NCBI GenBank assembly: GCA_029207755.1 | Contig: JARCOQ010000002.1 | Span: forward strand, 41,302,244-41,366,243 | Direction of reading: 5' to 3' | DNA from: Chamaea fasciata | Taxonomy: Eukaryota; Chordata; Aves; Passeriformes; Sylviidae | Length of the DNA stretch: 64,000 nt | Shown: one piece after another, positions 10,377-22,975 of the stretch | How the letters are laid out: each line of letters begins with the position of its first letter | How positions within the stretch are numbered: position 1 is the first letter of the stretch | Made by a program: the position numbers and the translations under genes | The notes under the pieces: generated by a model | The model's input: the letters and a program-made list of their open reading frames with translations, nothing else | What the model was told of the DNA's origin: nothing | The model's database searches: none

Positions 10377-13300
10377 TCCCTTCTGATAATTTTTTTTTTC
10401 CTTTTTTTACTTTCCAACTTATTTTCATTTTGTTTTTTGAAAAAAGAATCAGTCTCTCCAGCTTTAAGAATTTTGAAATCAAGTTATAACTTCCATGTTC
10501 TGGCATACACTTGCTTCTTTATTGCTTTAAACCATGGATGAGATATGCACTGCATCCAAATATCTATTTGAAATTCTCTGAGATTCTGGACAAGTACTGA
10601 ATAACTAAGCCTATTATTGCACATGTGGGGTTCAAGCCAAGTACTTTATCATTAGTAGTCAGAACTGCCTCATTAAAACAAAAACAAACCGACAAAATAC
10701 ATGGAGAAAAGATAGAGCTCATGCTGTGATTTTTTTTTCCCCTCTCTTGTCTTTATTCTTCAAATTTTTATTTAAAAATAGCAAATGACTGAACTGCTAA
10801 AACAAAAATAATTCAACAATGATAAATAAAGGTCAAAAATTTAGGCAAAAGCATTTCTTGACGGAATTTGTAACTGTTATCTCCTCAATATCCAATCCTT
10901 TTTTCGTCATCTACTTTTTGACTACTTGTTCATACATCTCTCCTCAGCTGAACTTCTATTATATATTACTTTTCTAAAGATTCTGTTAGCAATTTGGGTA
11001 ATATCTTTTCCTTTATCTATAAAGAATGATAGAGAAATATAAAGATAGAGAAAGGTCAGTGTTATAAATTTCTGCTTTCCCTGGATGTAAAGCTTGTTCA
11101 GCAAAGATCTCTCTCTTCACCCCATACTTGCACACGAAGATATTTAACAGACCATTCATTTCATAACATTCATTTCTAATCCATGATACAATATTTTTAT
11201 TAGAACAGGAGATTTGGAACATATCCTGTGAACGTTACTTTTTCAGTCAATTGGTCATTTGGTCATCAGTTCATTCTTTTATAGATCCTTGTTTCACTGT
11301 GTAGAAAAAAATGTACTTCTCACTTCTATGTTTAGTTACACCAGCATAATAACCACAGCAACTGCAGACAGGTTTCAAAGGCCTTTTGGTAACCATCGAT
11401 TTCTAAAAGTTTAGAACAAGTTCGTATCTCCGATCAAAGCTGATAAACATCCTTTGGTTTATTACTCCTTATTTAATAAGCATAATTCAGCAAGGCATCT
11501 CTGCTACTAGGATCAGTACAGGTATTTCATGAGAGCTTCACAATCCTTCTGGCTGTGTCAATATTTTGACCAATTTGTTTTTGACCCCCTGCAATTATTT
11601 TTCTCTGAGATTAAAGTCCTCCTCTGGAGTCTCTTTCAAATGAGTATTTGCCACTTTTATTTTCTCTTCTTTTTCAAAGTTATCTTTCATTCAGGATCAG
11701 TTAAGAAAATCTCCCTTTTCTTTCATGTGTATATGCTGCATAGTCAGAGTATCTGAAGGAGTATCTGATCTGAAACACACCCTTTAGCCAAATTTAACTT
11801 AGCAGGTAAAGGCCTGAAATTGTAGTCATGCCCTCTAGCTCTAGGTATAAAACTAGTCCCCTTCAAGCTGCAATTCTTTGTTTTCTCTCATTTTCTATGT
11901 TCCTAAAAAATTTTTGAATAGCATAAAGCATCTGTGTCCCTTTTAAAGGAAACAGAACATATTTGCAATTAGAAATATGCCCTTCTGAACAAGCAACCAT
12001 TTTGGAGTCACATTCTTCCACCACTTTTGCTATTATACCTTGTACTAACAATTCAAGACATAGTCCCATCCCACTATAACAGAGTTTGACATTTATTGCA
12101 CTGTATGGTTAAAAAAATGAATCTGAAATTAAATATTCTTTATTTCTGGAAACTTACTAAAACATAAGGGTTGACATTTTAAAAGCTTTTTACTTCTCGG
12201 TCCAGTTTAGATTCCTTACATAAGTTGTATACTGGTAACAGTGTGTCCTACTATTTGTCTTCCTCCAGGTTTCCGACACACTTTTGTCCCATCCAGAGAA
12301 ATGCTACCATTTTTCTATTAAGGCTTCCAGCTTGTATGCAGAAAGTTGTCTATCAACCCTTGAATTTCTTCCTAACCCTATTTGTACGGGGAACTTCATT
12401 TATTTCATCTATTGAACATTGCCTCGTATTATTAGTCTTTATCTGTCCTGGTTTTTTCTTTAGGGCTGTAGAATTTTAATAATTTTATCCACAGTAGATG
12501 GAGTCCAGAAAATTTTATTTTATTTTACACGTTTTCTTTCCTCTTTCTTAGAAGATGACTCTTGAGCTTGACTCAGCAGCAACTTGGTCCCCTTCCAGCA
12601 AAGTCAGAAAGGTAGTGCTCTGGAAAAGATTATTATAAACTGGATTCTCAGTCCCTCTTCCAGCACATGAGCCCATCAGATATAATTAAAAAAAATAAAA
12701 ATTTAAAAAGATACTAGAATATGTAATGTACATATGGTGAATGCCTGTCACCAGATATTACTCCTGTTAAGAGTATACCTGTGCTCAGGAAGTGTTCAGA
12801 AAAATTAATGAAATATGAACTTTTTGAAATTTCCTATACACATGGAAAACATGTCCAGCTCAGGATTTCCCTTAATTACAAATATCTGGGGGTAGTATCA
12901 TACATATAATTCTGGTGACAGTGTAATAAGAAGTAAACCTTTTTACAAGCCGTTGGAGAACTTTTTCTGAATGTAACAGAGTGCTATATATGTCACTTTT
13001 AACCTAGGAGACCAATCTGTATCACTCTCAGCATTTTATAGGTAACTCCTGAGGTAGGGAAAAAAGGAATGTCAGGAACGATGAGCAAAAGGAATGAAAC
13101 GGTGTGGTTCAGTTGTGGCTGTGGAAGCCCTAGTCCTTAGTGGAGATCTTTTGCCACCACTACACAGAGTGAGTCCTTTTGACTTCTCTTCCCCTGTACT
13201 CATAATTCTTCCACTTCTTTGCACATCTTATACATAAAAGGTTCAGGAGGAAACAATGTCTGCTGGTTAGTAGCTGTAACACCATACTTCAGAAAAAAAA

Positions 13301-16300
13301 AAGAAAATAGAAAACTGCTATTGAGGCTAATATCATGTCAGATACATGAAGTCATTCATTCTGTCTGGAGGCAGACCTCAGCTATATTTAATTCAAGATA
13401 TTGCCCTCCAGGATGGTCCAAAGAAGAGAGATAAGTCTGAACACAGGGACACAGAACATGGTCTATGTACAGCATGAAAGAACTGAATCAGCCTAAGGAA
13501 AAAAACAACCTTCAACTACATAAATGGTTGGCAGAAAGAGGAACATATGCTTTATCCATAATCACAAGAGACAAGATATGAGAAAGTAAATTTATATTGC
13601 CATGAATCACTTTTTTGGTTAGGAAGTAAGAAATCACTTCTAAGTCTAAATGCAGTTAAATGGTTGAATCAATTACATAGGAAGGATAAGGAAGATCCAT
13701 CAGAAACTTTTAATACAAATATGTCAGAAATAACAGAGTCCTTGTAATAGAATACTTGAAGTGACCTCTTAAAACCTCTTTTAAACCTTTTTTATTTCTT
13801 TTTATTGTTCTACTATATTCTGAAGACAGCAAAGCATTCAGATACAATGACAGGATTATTATGTAAAATAGACAAGTGGAGACTGCCTTTGAGAATATCA
13901 CAATTGTCTCACAAGTATATCACAAGCATTCTACTAAAAGATCTATGTACTGGAAACCAGTGGTTTGAATGAAAACTGGCCATAACACAGGATTAATCTT
14001 TGGCTACTCATATTCTGAATGTTTAAAAAAGGATAAATTATTCTGTCATTTATCTTGAATGTCACAGGAGTGTAGTATATAGACTTAAATATGAAGTCTG
14101 GATGAGATTATATTGAGATTTTCTTTTCTAAGATGTCCACACTTTGTACTTGAACAAAGGCTTCATCATACCAGCAGTCTAAGTCATGCAATAGGAGCTC
14201 AGTTCCTTATTCAGTTCCTATTAAAGTATAATAATAACCATCATCACCTTCATCATCATCAACGAGTTTGGTTTTTAAATTGCAGCAAACTCTGACAGAA
14301 ATTATCATGTCTAAAAATGAATTTCATATTTCAGTCCTGTTATTTCTCCAACATTTGTTTTTGTGTAACTACAATTGGTTCCTTAGTTACTGCAACACCA
14401 TCCTACAGTATCTTTTGTGGTAAAATTACTTTACAGTTTTTGCTATGAAGGAGATGTGCCTAGACTTGATAACCAGTGCTTCTAGAAAGCAAAACAATAT
14501 CATCTCCTGTACTGATTTTTCAATAATTGAAAATTTGAAAATTTTAACTGTGTGTAGTACAGTGTGTTTTTTGCTTTATGTTTCCTTCTCTGATAAGTCT
14601 TTTCATAGCTATAGCCATGTGAGTTAAAAATTAATATTAAAATAAAAGTATAGCTGAAACAGAAAGAGTACCATTAAAACTAAAATATATACTTTGGTCC
14701 AAGAAGATGCTAACACTTCTGATTTTATCATGTATGCCACTGGAGTTCTATTGACTCACAAAGCAAGTAGATATGCATAAATAAACTTTAAAATTTACTG
14801 CTGTTTCACGTAACAACAATTGCAACAGAAGCCTTTAAAATATATATGTTGTATGTACCTGAATAATTTATATCTCTTAATTAGTCTGTGTGTATAAGCA
14901 ACTAAGAGCAACTAAGAGAGACAAAGAACAAAGAAGGGATCTTGATTTTGCACAACATAAAGATGCTGAACCAACCAAAGCAAGAGGTTGACAATTTTGA
15001 CTATGTCAAGGAGAGGAACCAAATTCTACTTGAAATTACACACTTTGCTAATTTCTGGAAGGATCCTATGTCAGTAGTATCAACAACACCAAAAGGAACA
15101 TGAAGTAAATGTTTTTTCAGTATCAGGGGTAAAGAAAATATCTGTGAAGCCTAAATCTTCTCAGTAAGTGCTATGTATAAAAAGTTGTTTAGCTGTAGGA
15201 AGTATTGAAGACATGGGAGTGAGATCCAAGCATACCATGCCTTATCAGCCTCCACTGTGCCTCCCACAGTCAATGGAAGGGTACATGCTGATCATTCTTC
15301 ATCAAACTGAGCAGCTGCATGACTTTATTCTTTGAAATATTTACATTTTACAGGTGAAGGCAGCCCTTAGGTCTGCCCCTCACTGGAATATCTTGAGATA
15401 TTTTATTGTGTCTGAACATGGCTATGGAGGTCGAGTTTAACTGGTTGACATTAATGATGACTGGCCTGATTGCCTTGCTCTGTGCCCTGCATTACTTACA
15501 ATCAACTTATTGACTTAACATGATTAAGGTTTACTTTATTTCATGTCTAGTGGTCATGATGCCAAAACTAATGGTATTTAGACAGAGGTACCTGAGCCCA
15601 CACCATCTGCTGTCAGCTCTCTGAAGTGACTTAGAGCTGTAATTGACTCGGGTATTATAGCAGATGTATACTTTGGCTCTTAAAATCACTCCATTCTAAC
15701 TCTGTGCAAACCAGGAGCAAAGAGCCATTTACCAAAAGCCCTTATCACAAAAATCCACAGCAGGTATTTATTCCTCCTTGGGCATACCTGCTGGAGCGGA
15801 GATTTTCAGTTCCTCATCCTTCTGAAGGCAGTCATTCACTTTATTTCACTTGACTTTATCTTCCTGCAGTGTATGCCCTTGGCTCAGGACACAAGAGCAC
15901 ATGTTGAGCCATGTGCCTTTACACTTCATCCATCGAGTGATGACACTGCCTGGTCCTGTTCCACCCCACCTTATGGCATCAGGTCTGCATCATTGTTCAG
16001 ATGCAGGCACAGGCTCACCTTCCTACTTCAAGCTGTGTGATAATAAGCTGTGTTCATAAGCATGGCAGTAAGTTCATGTGTGAAGCGTAGCAAAACACTT
16101 TGTGAACTTCTCAGAGTGCAAGCAGGTCAGGCATGTATCCATCAACCAAATTTTAGAGGGGTCAGCTGTAGATCTGCGCACCTGTATCTCATTATACTTC
16201 TTGAGAATTATACTTGAGAACTGTACATCTGAGAGCTGTACACAAAAAGTTAGGTGTTTATCTCTTCCTCTTTCCTGAGTGTGATACAGTATTGTCTGTA

Positions 16301-17051
16301 ATTGTATACTCTCAAGAAAGTGGAGTAAACACACATCAGTTATTTTCTTTAATACAAAAAATATTGAAACCCAGGACTGATTTTCCATCTCTAAGTGTAT
16401 TACTATAGGCAGTTTGGCTGCCTCTCATTTCAAGGGCAGTATGTTAGAAGGATTCCAGGCTTTTATTGATTGTTGTTATCATAATTAGCCACTGTAACGG
16501 AATTAAGTGGGACGGTGTCTTGTTTGGACCTTTACATAGGGAAAATATAAGGACAAAACCCAACGAAAAGATCTCTCAGTCAAAGGCTGAGAGATGATTT
16601 TGGATGGTTTAGAGCCCTTTGAGGGAAGGGAGGGACACAAACGCAGAAAATATGTTATTGTAATGTTGAGATGGTGCCCTTGGACATTTGTGAAAAGTGT
16701 ATTACTGGGGTGGAATTAGATATGAGTGTTTATGATTGGTTTCTCAAGAGACTACATCTATAATATAAAAAAGATATATTTTAAATAATTTAATTTATAT
16801 GGCTGGATCATTCAGTAACACAAACAGCAAGAAATAATGTTGAACATTCAGTCAGTCTCAGGAAAATGTGCACTCATAAGTCTTCTTCAGCTGTTTGAGT
16901 CTTTCACCAGAGGATTTCCAGTCATGTGAAAACTGTGTGCATTTCTAGCCAAGTACCCTCCTGCTGACAGGGAGAGTTTGGAATTTAGAGTGTGGTCATT
17001 AGGAATATTCTTGATATGAACCTCAAACAAGAGATTGCTTTACTGGGATTA
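10377..17051. other. Long unannotated AT-rich stretch
   Basis: About 6.7 kb with no recognisable gene, LINE, LTR or RNA. Content is low-complexity T- or A-rich patches (for example 10389-10410), a short CAT/CAC-rich patch near 14233-14260, an 11 bp direct repeat at about 14902-14923 and a small perfect hairpin at 16571-16595. Open frames of 104 codons or fewer show no domain. The 15.4-16.05 kb part is somewhat less AT-rich and unrecognised. Confidence 0.5.
16571..16595. repeat. Short perfect inverted repeat (9 bp arms)
   Basis: atctctcag and ctgagagat are exact reverse complements separated by 7 bases. It is too short and isolated to assign a role. Confidence 0.8.
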
Positions 17052-17179
17052 TCCTTCCTTCCTTCCTTCCTTCCTTCCTTCCTTCCTTCCTTCCTTCCTT
17101 CCTTCCTTCCTTCCTTCCTTCCTTCCTTCCTTCCTTCCTTCCTTCCTTCCTTCCTTCCTTCCTTCCTTCCTTCCTTCCT
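17052..17179. repeat. (TTCC)n tetranucleotide microsatellite
   Basis: About 32 uninterrupted units of CCTT/TTCC over 128 bp. Its repeated FLPS translation in several frames is an artefact of the repeat. Confidence 0.99.
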
Positions 17180-18551
17180 CAGGAACTGGATGTTATAAAC
17201 TTAAAAAATGCACTTTATTCAAAAGGAATTCAAGTGAAAATGAACTGTCGACATGGTCTTATAGCAAGGACTGGATGGTTGAATTTAAATCTCTATTTTA
17301 TTGATATGGAGAATAGTAGGCACATTTACTAAATTTTTATCTGTAAAACTAAAATAGCCATAGGAATTATTGGGGGGGGGGGAAGGTTTGCCTTAAATCT
17401 AGCAGTGTATTCTACCATTTCTTAACAAGAGAGGTTATAATGTAAAGAAAATAAATGGTTAATGCAAGAAGCATATCCATTTGAGCCCCATGAAATCAGC
17501 ACAAACCTCCTTCAGAAGTTTGAAGGAGCAATATAATATTGTCTAAAGGGAGTATGCCTTTTATGCCTTTCTACATTTCCAGCCTTGGAAAAATATTATA
17601 AGCAAAACTAGCATGCACATGTGGGAATGTGTTTGAAGACATGCATGTTTTTGTGGGCTGTTATAGCCCTCCAATTTATAAGATGCTGGCAAAAATAAGT
17701 GTAAAATGTATCAGAGAAAGCCAGCTTCATAAGGCTTTCTATGATTCTCTATCTGCCCCACACAGAGAGGGCTGGCAATTGGGCAAAGGAAAAACATAAG
17801 GAATATTGTTCTGCAGGTGTTATTTCTGCATGCTTAGATATACTAGAATGGTCCTTTCTTATTTTTCTTCTCTCTCTCTCTTTTTTTTTTCCTTTTTTTT
17901 TTTTTTTTCTTTTTTTCTCCTAGTGGCTACCCAGCTACTCTGGGAGAGAACAGGCAGCAATGTCATTCAGAGAAAATGAGTAAGCAACTACAGAAATGCC
18001 AGGAAAGTAATGCCAGGAAAGCACCTCTTGCAAAAATCAGTAGAGGGGCAAGAAAACAAGCAGTGGAGATATTTTGGTGAAGTTATGGTTTTTCCCACTC
18101 ACCCATCACATCACCACGTGCTTCAGAAGGCAAGCACTAGTTTTGTGTCTTAGTCTTAGAGCTCTGTTTGAATGCAGACACACAGCAACCATTTTTGCAA
18201 TCATTTCTGGATGCATGTTACCTTAGTCACTCACGTCTAAACCTGCTCATTACTTTTAATGTTGCTGAATCTTTTCTCTAAAGCAGTGTGACATGCACAG
18301 TTGAATAAAGGCCATAATTTCTCTTTGAAAACTCACTGGCATGAATGAAGCTAATGATTTTAGTCTGGCACTTCAGCTGCAAGGTAAATGAAATGAAGTT
18401 TTTTTATCCAATATTTGATGGCTTTGCATTTCAGATATGCATCTATTTAATGCTAACGAATTAGACAATTTTTTTATATAATGGTAAATTTCAAGGATCA
18501 TCTAAAATATTCTAAAATAGCATAACTATGCACAATTTGTTTCAATCTCGC
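17180..18551. other. Unannotated sequence with small simple repeats
   Basis: No gene recognised. It contains an 11 G run (17372-17382), a CT/poly-T tract (about 17867-17920) and a two-copy repeat around atgccaggaaag near 17996-18022. Confidence 0.5.
17867..17920. repeat. Pyrimidine tract (CT repeats and poly-T)
   Basis: TCTCTCTCTC followed by long T runs broken by CC or C. One strand is pure pyrimidine for about 50 bp. Confidence 0.9.
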
Positions 18552-19262
18552 TGTGATGCGGTGTGACTCTCGGGGACCCATGTCCTGCATTCCTGGCTAG
18601 CTCTGGCACAGAAGCTGCAGCACAGGTACAGTTCCGTATCCTGGGATATGTCCCCAATCCTGTGGGTTCTTGCCTTCACAGAAGCATGAACAGTGGCAAG
18701 GAATTAAGGAAGGCCTCTAGTGGGGAATTTCATCTGGGGTTTATTAGCCCACGCGGGACTTCTTCACACCCAGAGAGTCTGCCCACAAAAGCGGGGTTCC
18801 TCTCTGTACTGCAACTTATAAACTGGGGAGGAGCAAGGGGTAGGGTACAGCTTGGAACCAATCCAAGAGGTGAAAGGAGTGACCCTGAACATAAATGCAA
18901 ATATGATAACAAATCAATAACACAGGGGAGGGGAGAGCAGGGTTCCTCCCCAGTCACTTGAAACCCTCACTAGAACTTTTTAGAAAACAGGGTGAGGCTT
19001 TGAGTGATGGACGGGAGCCATAAATATGATTGACACATAATTATAATTTGAGGGAAAGCATGAAGGGGTTAACATGGGGGTACATGGGACAAACCATTAC
19101 AACTTATATAAAAAGGCATAAAACAAGGAATAAATACATACGAAAAACTGATAAAACCCAAAAAACACACCACTACAAAATCTCACACAATCATACTGAT
19201 TGTGCAACTCACATAACTGGCATCACATGATACCAGCAGCACATGATACCAGCTCCTGGGTC
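18552..19262 (-). mobile_element. Probable ERV solo LTR or LTR remnant, minus strand
   Basis: Read on the minus strand, the stretch has the layout of a retroviral LTR. There is an inverted CCAAT box (ccaat at 18858-18862 on the plus strand), a TATA-like TTTATAAG about 35 bp downstream (18815-18823), and an AATAAA polyadenylation signal about 75 bp further on (tttatt at 18740-18745). A U5-like tail of about 190 bp ends in ..CATCACA (plus-strand TGTGATG at 18552). The proposed U3 is A/T-rich. I could not find a target-site duplication, so the edges, the right one especially, are approximate and the copy may be truncated. No internal retroviral coding sequence is visible on either side. Confidence 0.5.
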
Positions 19263-20850
19263 TGGATCATCAAGCCTTAGGAATCAGAAAACTTAGAAAC
19301 TTTCTTATTTCTTATAAAAGTTGTAATATGTGTCAGTTCTAAAAGTTACCCCGAAAAAATAATTCTCTGTTTCACAGGAGGCATAAAGAGTACAATGTTC
19401 CAGTTCTTCTGTTCCCCTGGATCCTTGGGTCATGACATCTCTATTTCACTAGTGTCTCTATTAAAGCCTCTTTGGCATGCTTCCTGCAGTGTTGTTAGTA
19501 GACCTTGACATTATTACAATGGATATCATCCCACAGTCTCCTTCCATGGGCTGCATTCCTAGGGTGCGCAAATTTTCCCTTTACATTTCAGCTGCATGCA
19601 GAAAAGTCATCGTCTTGTTGTCAACCTTGGGTTTCGGTCAGGTTTTGAAAACGTGGGAAATACAGACCAGGAGAAAACACTGGTGGAGGAACAGCTGCAA
19701 AAAGAACAGGGATGTCTATGGATGCATGAAGGGAAAGTCTGTGCCAAAAATAATTATTCTTCCCAGGTGTAAGGAGCCAAACAAGTAACTTCTTCCTACT
19801 GTTCTTCCCAGACAGCAGCTGCTGAGAAGTTGATGCTCCAGATTTAGAAATTGCTTGGAGGAAACAGAAAGCAGGCTGAGGAGCAGCACTGAGGAGTCAG
19901 GAGCTGTGGCCAAATCAGTACACAGAAAGAGAGAAACTTCTGAGATTAATCTGGAATGAGGGGTGTATCCTCAGTGTACTACTCCTGGTTTTGATGATGA
20001 ATCTCCTCAGCAGAAAGCTGAGAAGCATATTATGCACACCTATTCCTTTCTCCTCCTTTTTTCCCCACCTGACCATAATGAATTACTAAGATGGTCTGCT
20101 CCCTTCCAAGCTTATCCATCTCTGAAAGAAGATTGAAGAAATCCTGACTGGTTTTTGGGAACAACTTTGGCATCATCAGTTAGAAGTCAGCACAACTCAG
20201 CCAATTTTACAGTCAGAAGGTGTTGAAAAATGGGTAAAATGAAAGAACTGGCAGCTTTCAAGAAATTCTTCTGAAAACATAAATCAGTCCCGTCTGTTCA
20301 CTGTGAGCAGTTAAATCCATTTCACTATACAAAGAAAGATGAAGTGATTTTCTGGTGGGCAAAGAAAAATCTGTTGTATAGAAACTTTGCCTCCACCTCC
20401 GTTTATTCAGAAAAAGATTTTGCTATGCTCCAGAACAGTCTCTTCTCCCATGAGCTAGCACCATGTTCACCTATGCTCTTGAAGCATCCCAAAACCATCT
20501 GGTTCCTGCTCCCACAGATCAAGTAAGAGCATTACTCCCAGACCCCTACTGTAAGAGAAAATTGAAGGCAGTAAGCTGAAGCCTGTTTGAAGGGGACCTG
20601 CCCCTGCTGCACACACGCATGTCAAACAGCACAGGGTGCAGTTGGACTTTTCCCTTGGTGGGACAATTTCCTGACAGCCATCAGAGTTGGACCATCAGCC
20701 AGTCTGGTTTTGAGCTCAGACTCAATGTAATGATAGTGCAGACACAAGAGTCCAATAGGCAGATCTTCAGAGAACTCCTATGCAATTCTTCTGCCCAGGA
20801 AGTCACATCATTTGGTACAAAACTGCAGACCTGAGCTAGAGGTCTTTCCA
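19263..20850. other. Unannotated sequence
   Basis: No supported feature. A 103-codon open frame at 19477-19788 has no recognised domain. Confidence 0.5.
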
Positions 20851-20958
20851 TCATAGAATCACAGAATTTAGGTTTGAAAGCATCTTTAAGATCAAGTCCA
20901 ACTACTAACTCAGCACTGTCAAGTCTAACACTAAAACATGTCCCTAAGTGCCATATCT

Positions 20959-20963
20959 ACATG
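20959..20963. repeat. Target-site duplication (left copy, ACATG)
   Basis: Matches 21623-21627 exactly and lies where the CR1 sequence is interrupted. Confidence 0.88.
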
Positions 20964-21320
20964 TGTAAGAGACAGTCCGAAGATCCCTCATCTGCCTCAT
21001 GACCATCGTCAAGGACAGAGACTGAAACCCCTAAAAGGGTCTTTAAAATCTCAACACAGGAGTTCTGGGCTGGCTGAGGTGGGATGTTGGCCAAGTGCTG
21101 CCTGCAGGTGTGCTTGATGGAAAAACCCAGCACCCATATCAGAACATCAGAACCTGAGCAGAAACAATGGGCAAGTCACGGTGAAGTGACTGCGCCTGCT
21201 GACTTGTACTGGTTGACACTGTACCTGCTGATGACCGACTTGTTCTGAGTTCTCTAAATGAACACACTGCAATGATTTCCCCCACCTGTTTGGCCAACTG
21301 CCTGTCGCTTCAGAGAGGAC

Positions 21321-21329
21321 TATAAAAAA
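21321..21329 (+). promoter_or_regulatory. LTR TATA box
   Basis: tataaaaaa preceded by a GC-richer stretch, about 180 bp before the AATAAA signal. This is the expected spacing for an LTR promoter. Current activity is unknown. Confidence 0.7.
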
Positions 21330-21506
21330 CCCAGGAGACCCCTGCTCACTTTCGTGATCACCCCACTGGAGAAACTCGCGTCTATAGGCATCTTCACGCC
21401 TCGAGGACTCGACCCTCCATGTTGGTAGCTATAATCCCCTTCCCCTCTTTTTCTGTCTTTCTTACTATTCTCTTTTCTCTCCCCACTATCGCATTTGTTG
21501 GCACTA

Positions 21507-21534
21507 AATAAAGGTGCATTTGTGATTGAATAAA
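21507..21534 (+). terminator. LTR polyadenylation signals
   Basis: AATAAA at 21507-21512 and again at 21529-21534, near the proposed R/U5 border. Both are intact hexamers. Confidence 0.65.
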
Positions 21535-21622
21535 CTGAGTTTGTCCACCGATGTGTCTTTTGCGCTCTGAGATCCCTAAAACGAACCGTCACAAACCCCG
21601 CTTGTGTGAGCAGATCGTGATA

Positions 21623-21627
21623 ACATG
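21623..21627. repeat. Target-site duplication (right copy, ACATG)
   Basis: Matches 20959-20963. CR1 sequence (ccttttaaatacc) resumes directly after it. Confidence 0.88.
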
Positions 21628-21792
21628 CCTTTTAAATACCTCCATTGATGATGAGTCCATCACCTCCGTGTGCAGCCTGCTTCAATGCCTGATCACTGTT
21701 TCAGTGAAGAAATTTTTCCTAATATCCAATCTAATCATTCCCTGGCACAACTTGAGGCCATCTCCTCTCCTCTCACTTGGGAGAAGAGACCT

Positions 21793-22784
21793 GTGGGAAG
21801 TCAAAGCTAGTTAGGCACAAAATGGTTCAAATCTTTTCAGACTGTTTTTTAGTTATAAGGTGGTAAAGAGATCAAAGCAGAGCTAAGAACTTATCCAAAA
21901 ACATTCTTATTTGGGGTCAAAATCTCTCGATGAATACACGTGACCAAGGACTGGATGGAAGGTTGAAAGTCTTAAAAAGTCTTCCATGACAAAGTGGAAG
22001 CACGAAAATATTGTCACCCTCTAGAAAGGGTTTATAGTGTTTGATTTTTCACAATTCAGGATCAGAATATAGTCTGGTGAAGACAGAACTGTTTTGTAAA
22101 ATGTCTTCTTTCTTCAAGCCATTTTTGTGAGTCACATAATGTCAACCAGAAAGGGGGGAAAAAGCCACCTTTTAATGGATCAGTGCTGAATTTTTACTGT
22201 TTACTTAACACATATCATCCAGGTGAAGCACTGTCAGCTGCAATGATGTGTCCATATAAAGAAATAGTTTGAACCTTTTGTGAGTGAGTCAGTTGCTCTG
22301 TTTGCTTGGCTACAATGTGGGGGGAAAAAAAAGGCAGATCATTAAACCACTATTTTTGAAAGGTTCTTAATTACATTTAGTGCTGGAGAGAGGACTTTTT
22401 TTTAATGGACAGTAAGGCTGCATAACAACAAAAAGAAAAAAAAATGACTCTCATCTCTCTGTTCTGAGGTAGGAACTTCTGAATGTCCCACATTTACTGG
22501 GAAGTTAACACATAATTTAATAATTCATTCATTTTGCTCATCTGTATAATTTTTATGGCATGAGAGGTAGCGGCATGTTTCCAGCATCTTTCTAAACAAA
22601 TCCTGAAAATGTAAGTCTGCAAATGAATATGCACAAACACAGCAGATGTTCAGTTCTCAATATTTTTTTTCTTTATATTTTACAATTAGTTCCTTTAGCA
22701 GTGTTAGCATTTACAAGCAGATCATGTTATTTTTATGGAAGTATGCTAAGCAGATTTAATTGCAATAATTGAAAAAGGGATGAA
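21793..22784. other. Unannotated AT-rich sequence
   Basis: No gene, LINE or LTR recognised between the two CR1 copies. Short G- and A-rich runs only (for example 22317-22334). Confidence 0.5.
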
Positions 22785-22975
22785 ACTGGAACAGGTTACC
22801 CAGAGAGGTTGTAGATGCCCCATCCCTGGAAAAAATCAAGGTCGTGTTGGACAGGGCCTTAAGCAACCTACATAGTTTTAAATGTCCTTACTCATTGCAG
22901 GGGCTGTTGGACTAGATTCCCCTTAAAGTTCCCTTCCAATGCAAACTATTCTATTATTTTTTGATTCTATGAAGT
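22785..22975 (+). mobile_element. CR1 LINE 3' end, plus strand
   Basis: 'ctggaacaggttacccagag', 'gatgccccatccctggaaa', 'aaggtc.tgttggacagggc', 'aagcaacct', 'gctgttggactagat', 'gttcccttccaatgcaaact' and 'attctat' occur in the exact order of a CR1 3' end. This subfamily differs in its 3' UTR from the 7.1-8.4 kb copy. It is a short, 5'-truncated copy. Confidence 0.93.

Larger units (their letters stand above)
20964..21622 (+). mobile_element. Solo LTR inserted in CR1, with 5 bp target-site duplication
   Basis: The insertion is bounded by ACATG at 20959-20963 and ACATG at 21623-21627. Removing it with one ACATG copy restores a continuous CR1. It starts with TGTAAGAG and ends with GTGATA, the end being one base from a canonical ..CA. 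A TATA box (tataaaaaa, 21321-21329) and two AATAAA signals (21507-21512, 21529-21534) lie in the expected order for plus-strand U3-R-U5. A 5 bp duplication suits several avian ERV classes. There is no internal gag, pol or env sequence, so this is the product of LTR-LTR recombination. Confidence 0.9.
20851..21792 (-). mobile_element. CR1 LINE 3' end, minus strand, split by an LTR
   Basis: The left part (20851-20963) is the reverse complement of a CR1 tail (tcatagaatcacagaattta, ggtttgaaag, gatcaagtccaacta, ccctaagtgccatatctac). The right part (21628-21792) continues the same element without loss: ccttttaaatacctcc, gatgatgagtccatcacctc, cctgatcactgtttcagtga, agaaatttttcctaatatcc, caacttgaggcc, ttgggagaagagacc. 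The two parts are separated by a 659 bp solo LTR. Joined, they make about 280 bp of CR1 3' end, 5'-truncated. Confidence 0.93.

Noticed and set aside
14225..14262. Repeated CAT/CAC triplets considered as a His-rich coding repeat
   Set aside because: Short low-complexity patch without a supported gene around it.
15400..16060. Less AT-rich unique stretch considered as a conserved non-coding element or exon
   Set aside because: Nothing in the sequence itself shows conservation. It would need a multi-species alignment.
16992..17304. Frames with repeated FLPS
   Set aside because: Artefact of the TTCC microsatellite.
19104..19132. Plus-strand TATATAAAAAG followed by AATAAA, considered as a plus-strand LTR promoter
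   Set aside because: The spacing of about 20 bp is too short for TATA to polyadenylation signal, and the minus-strand CCAAT/TATA/AATAAA order at 18862-18740 fits better.
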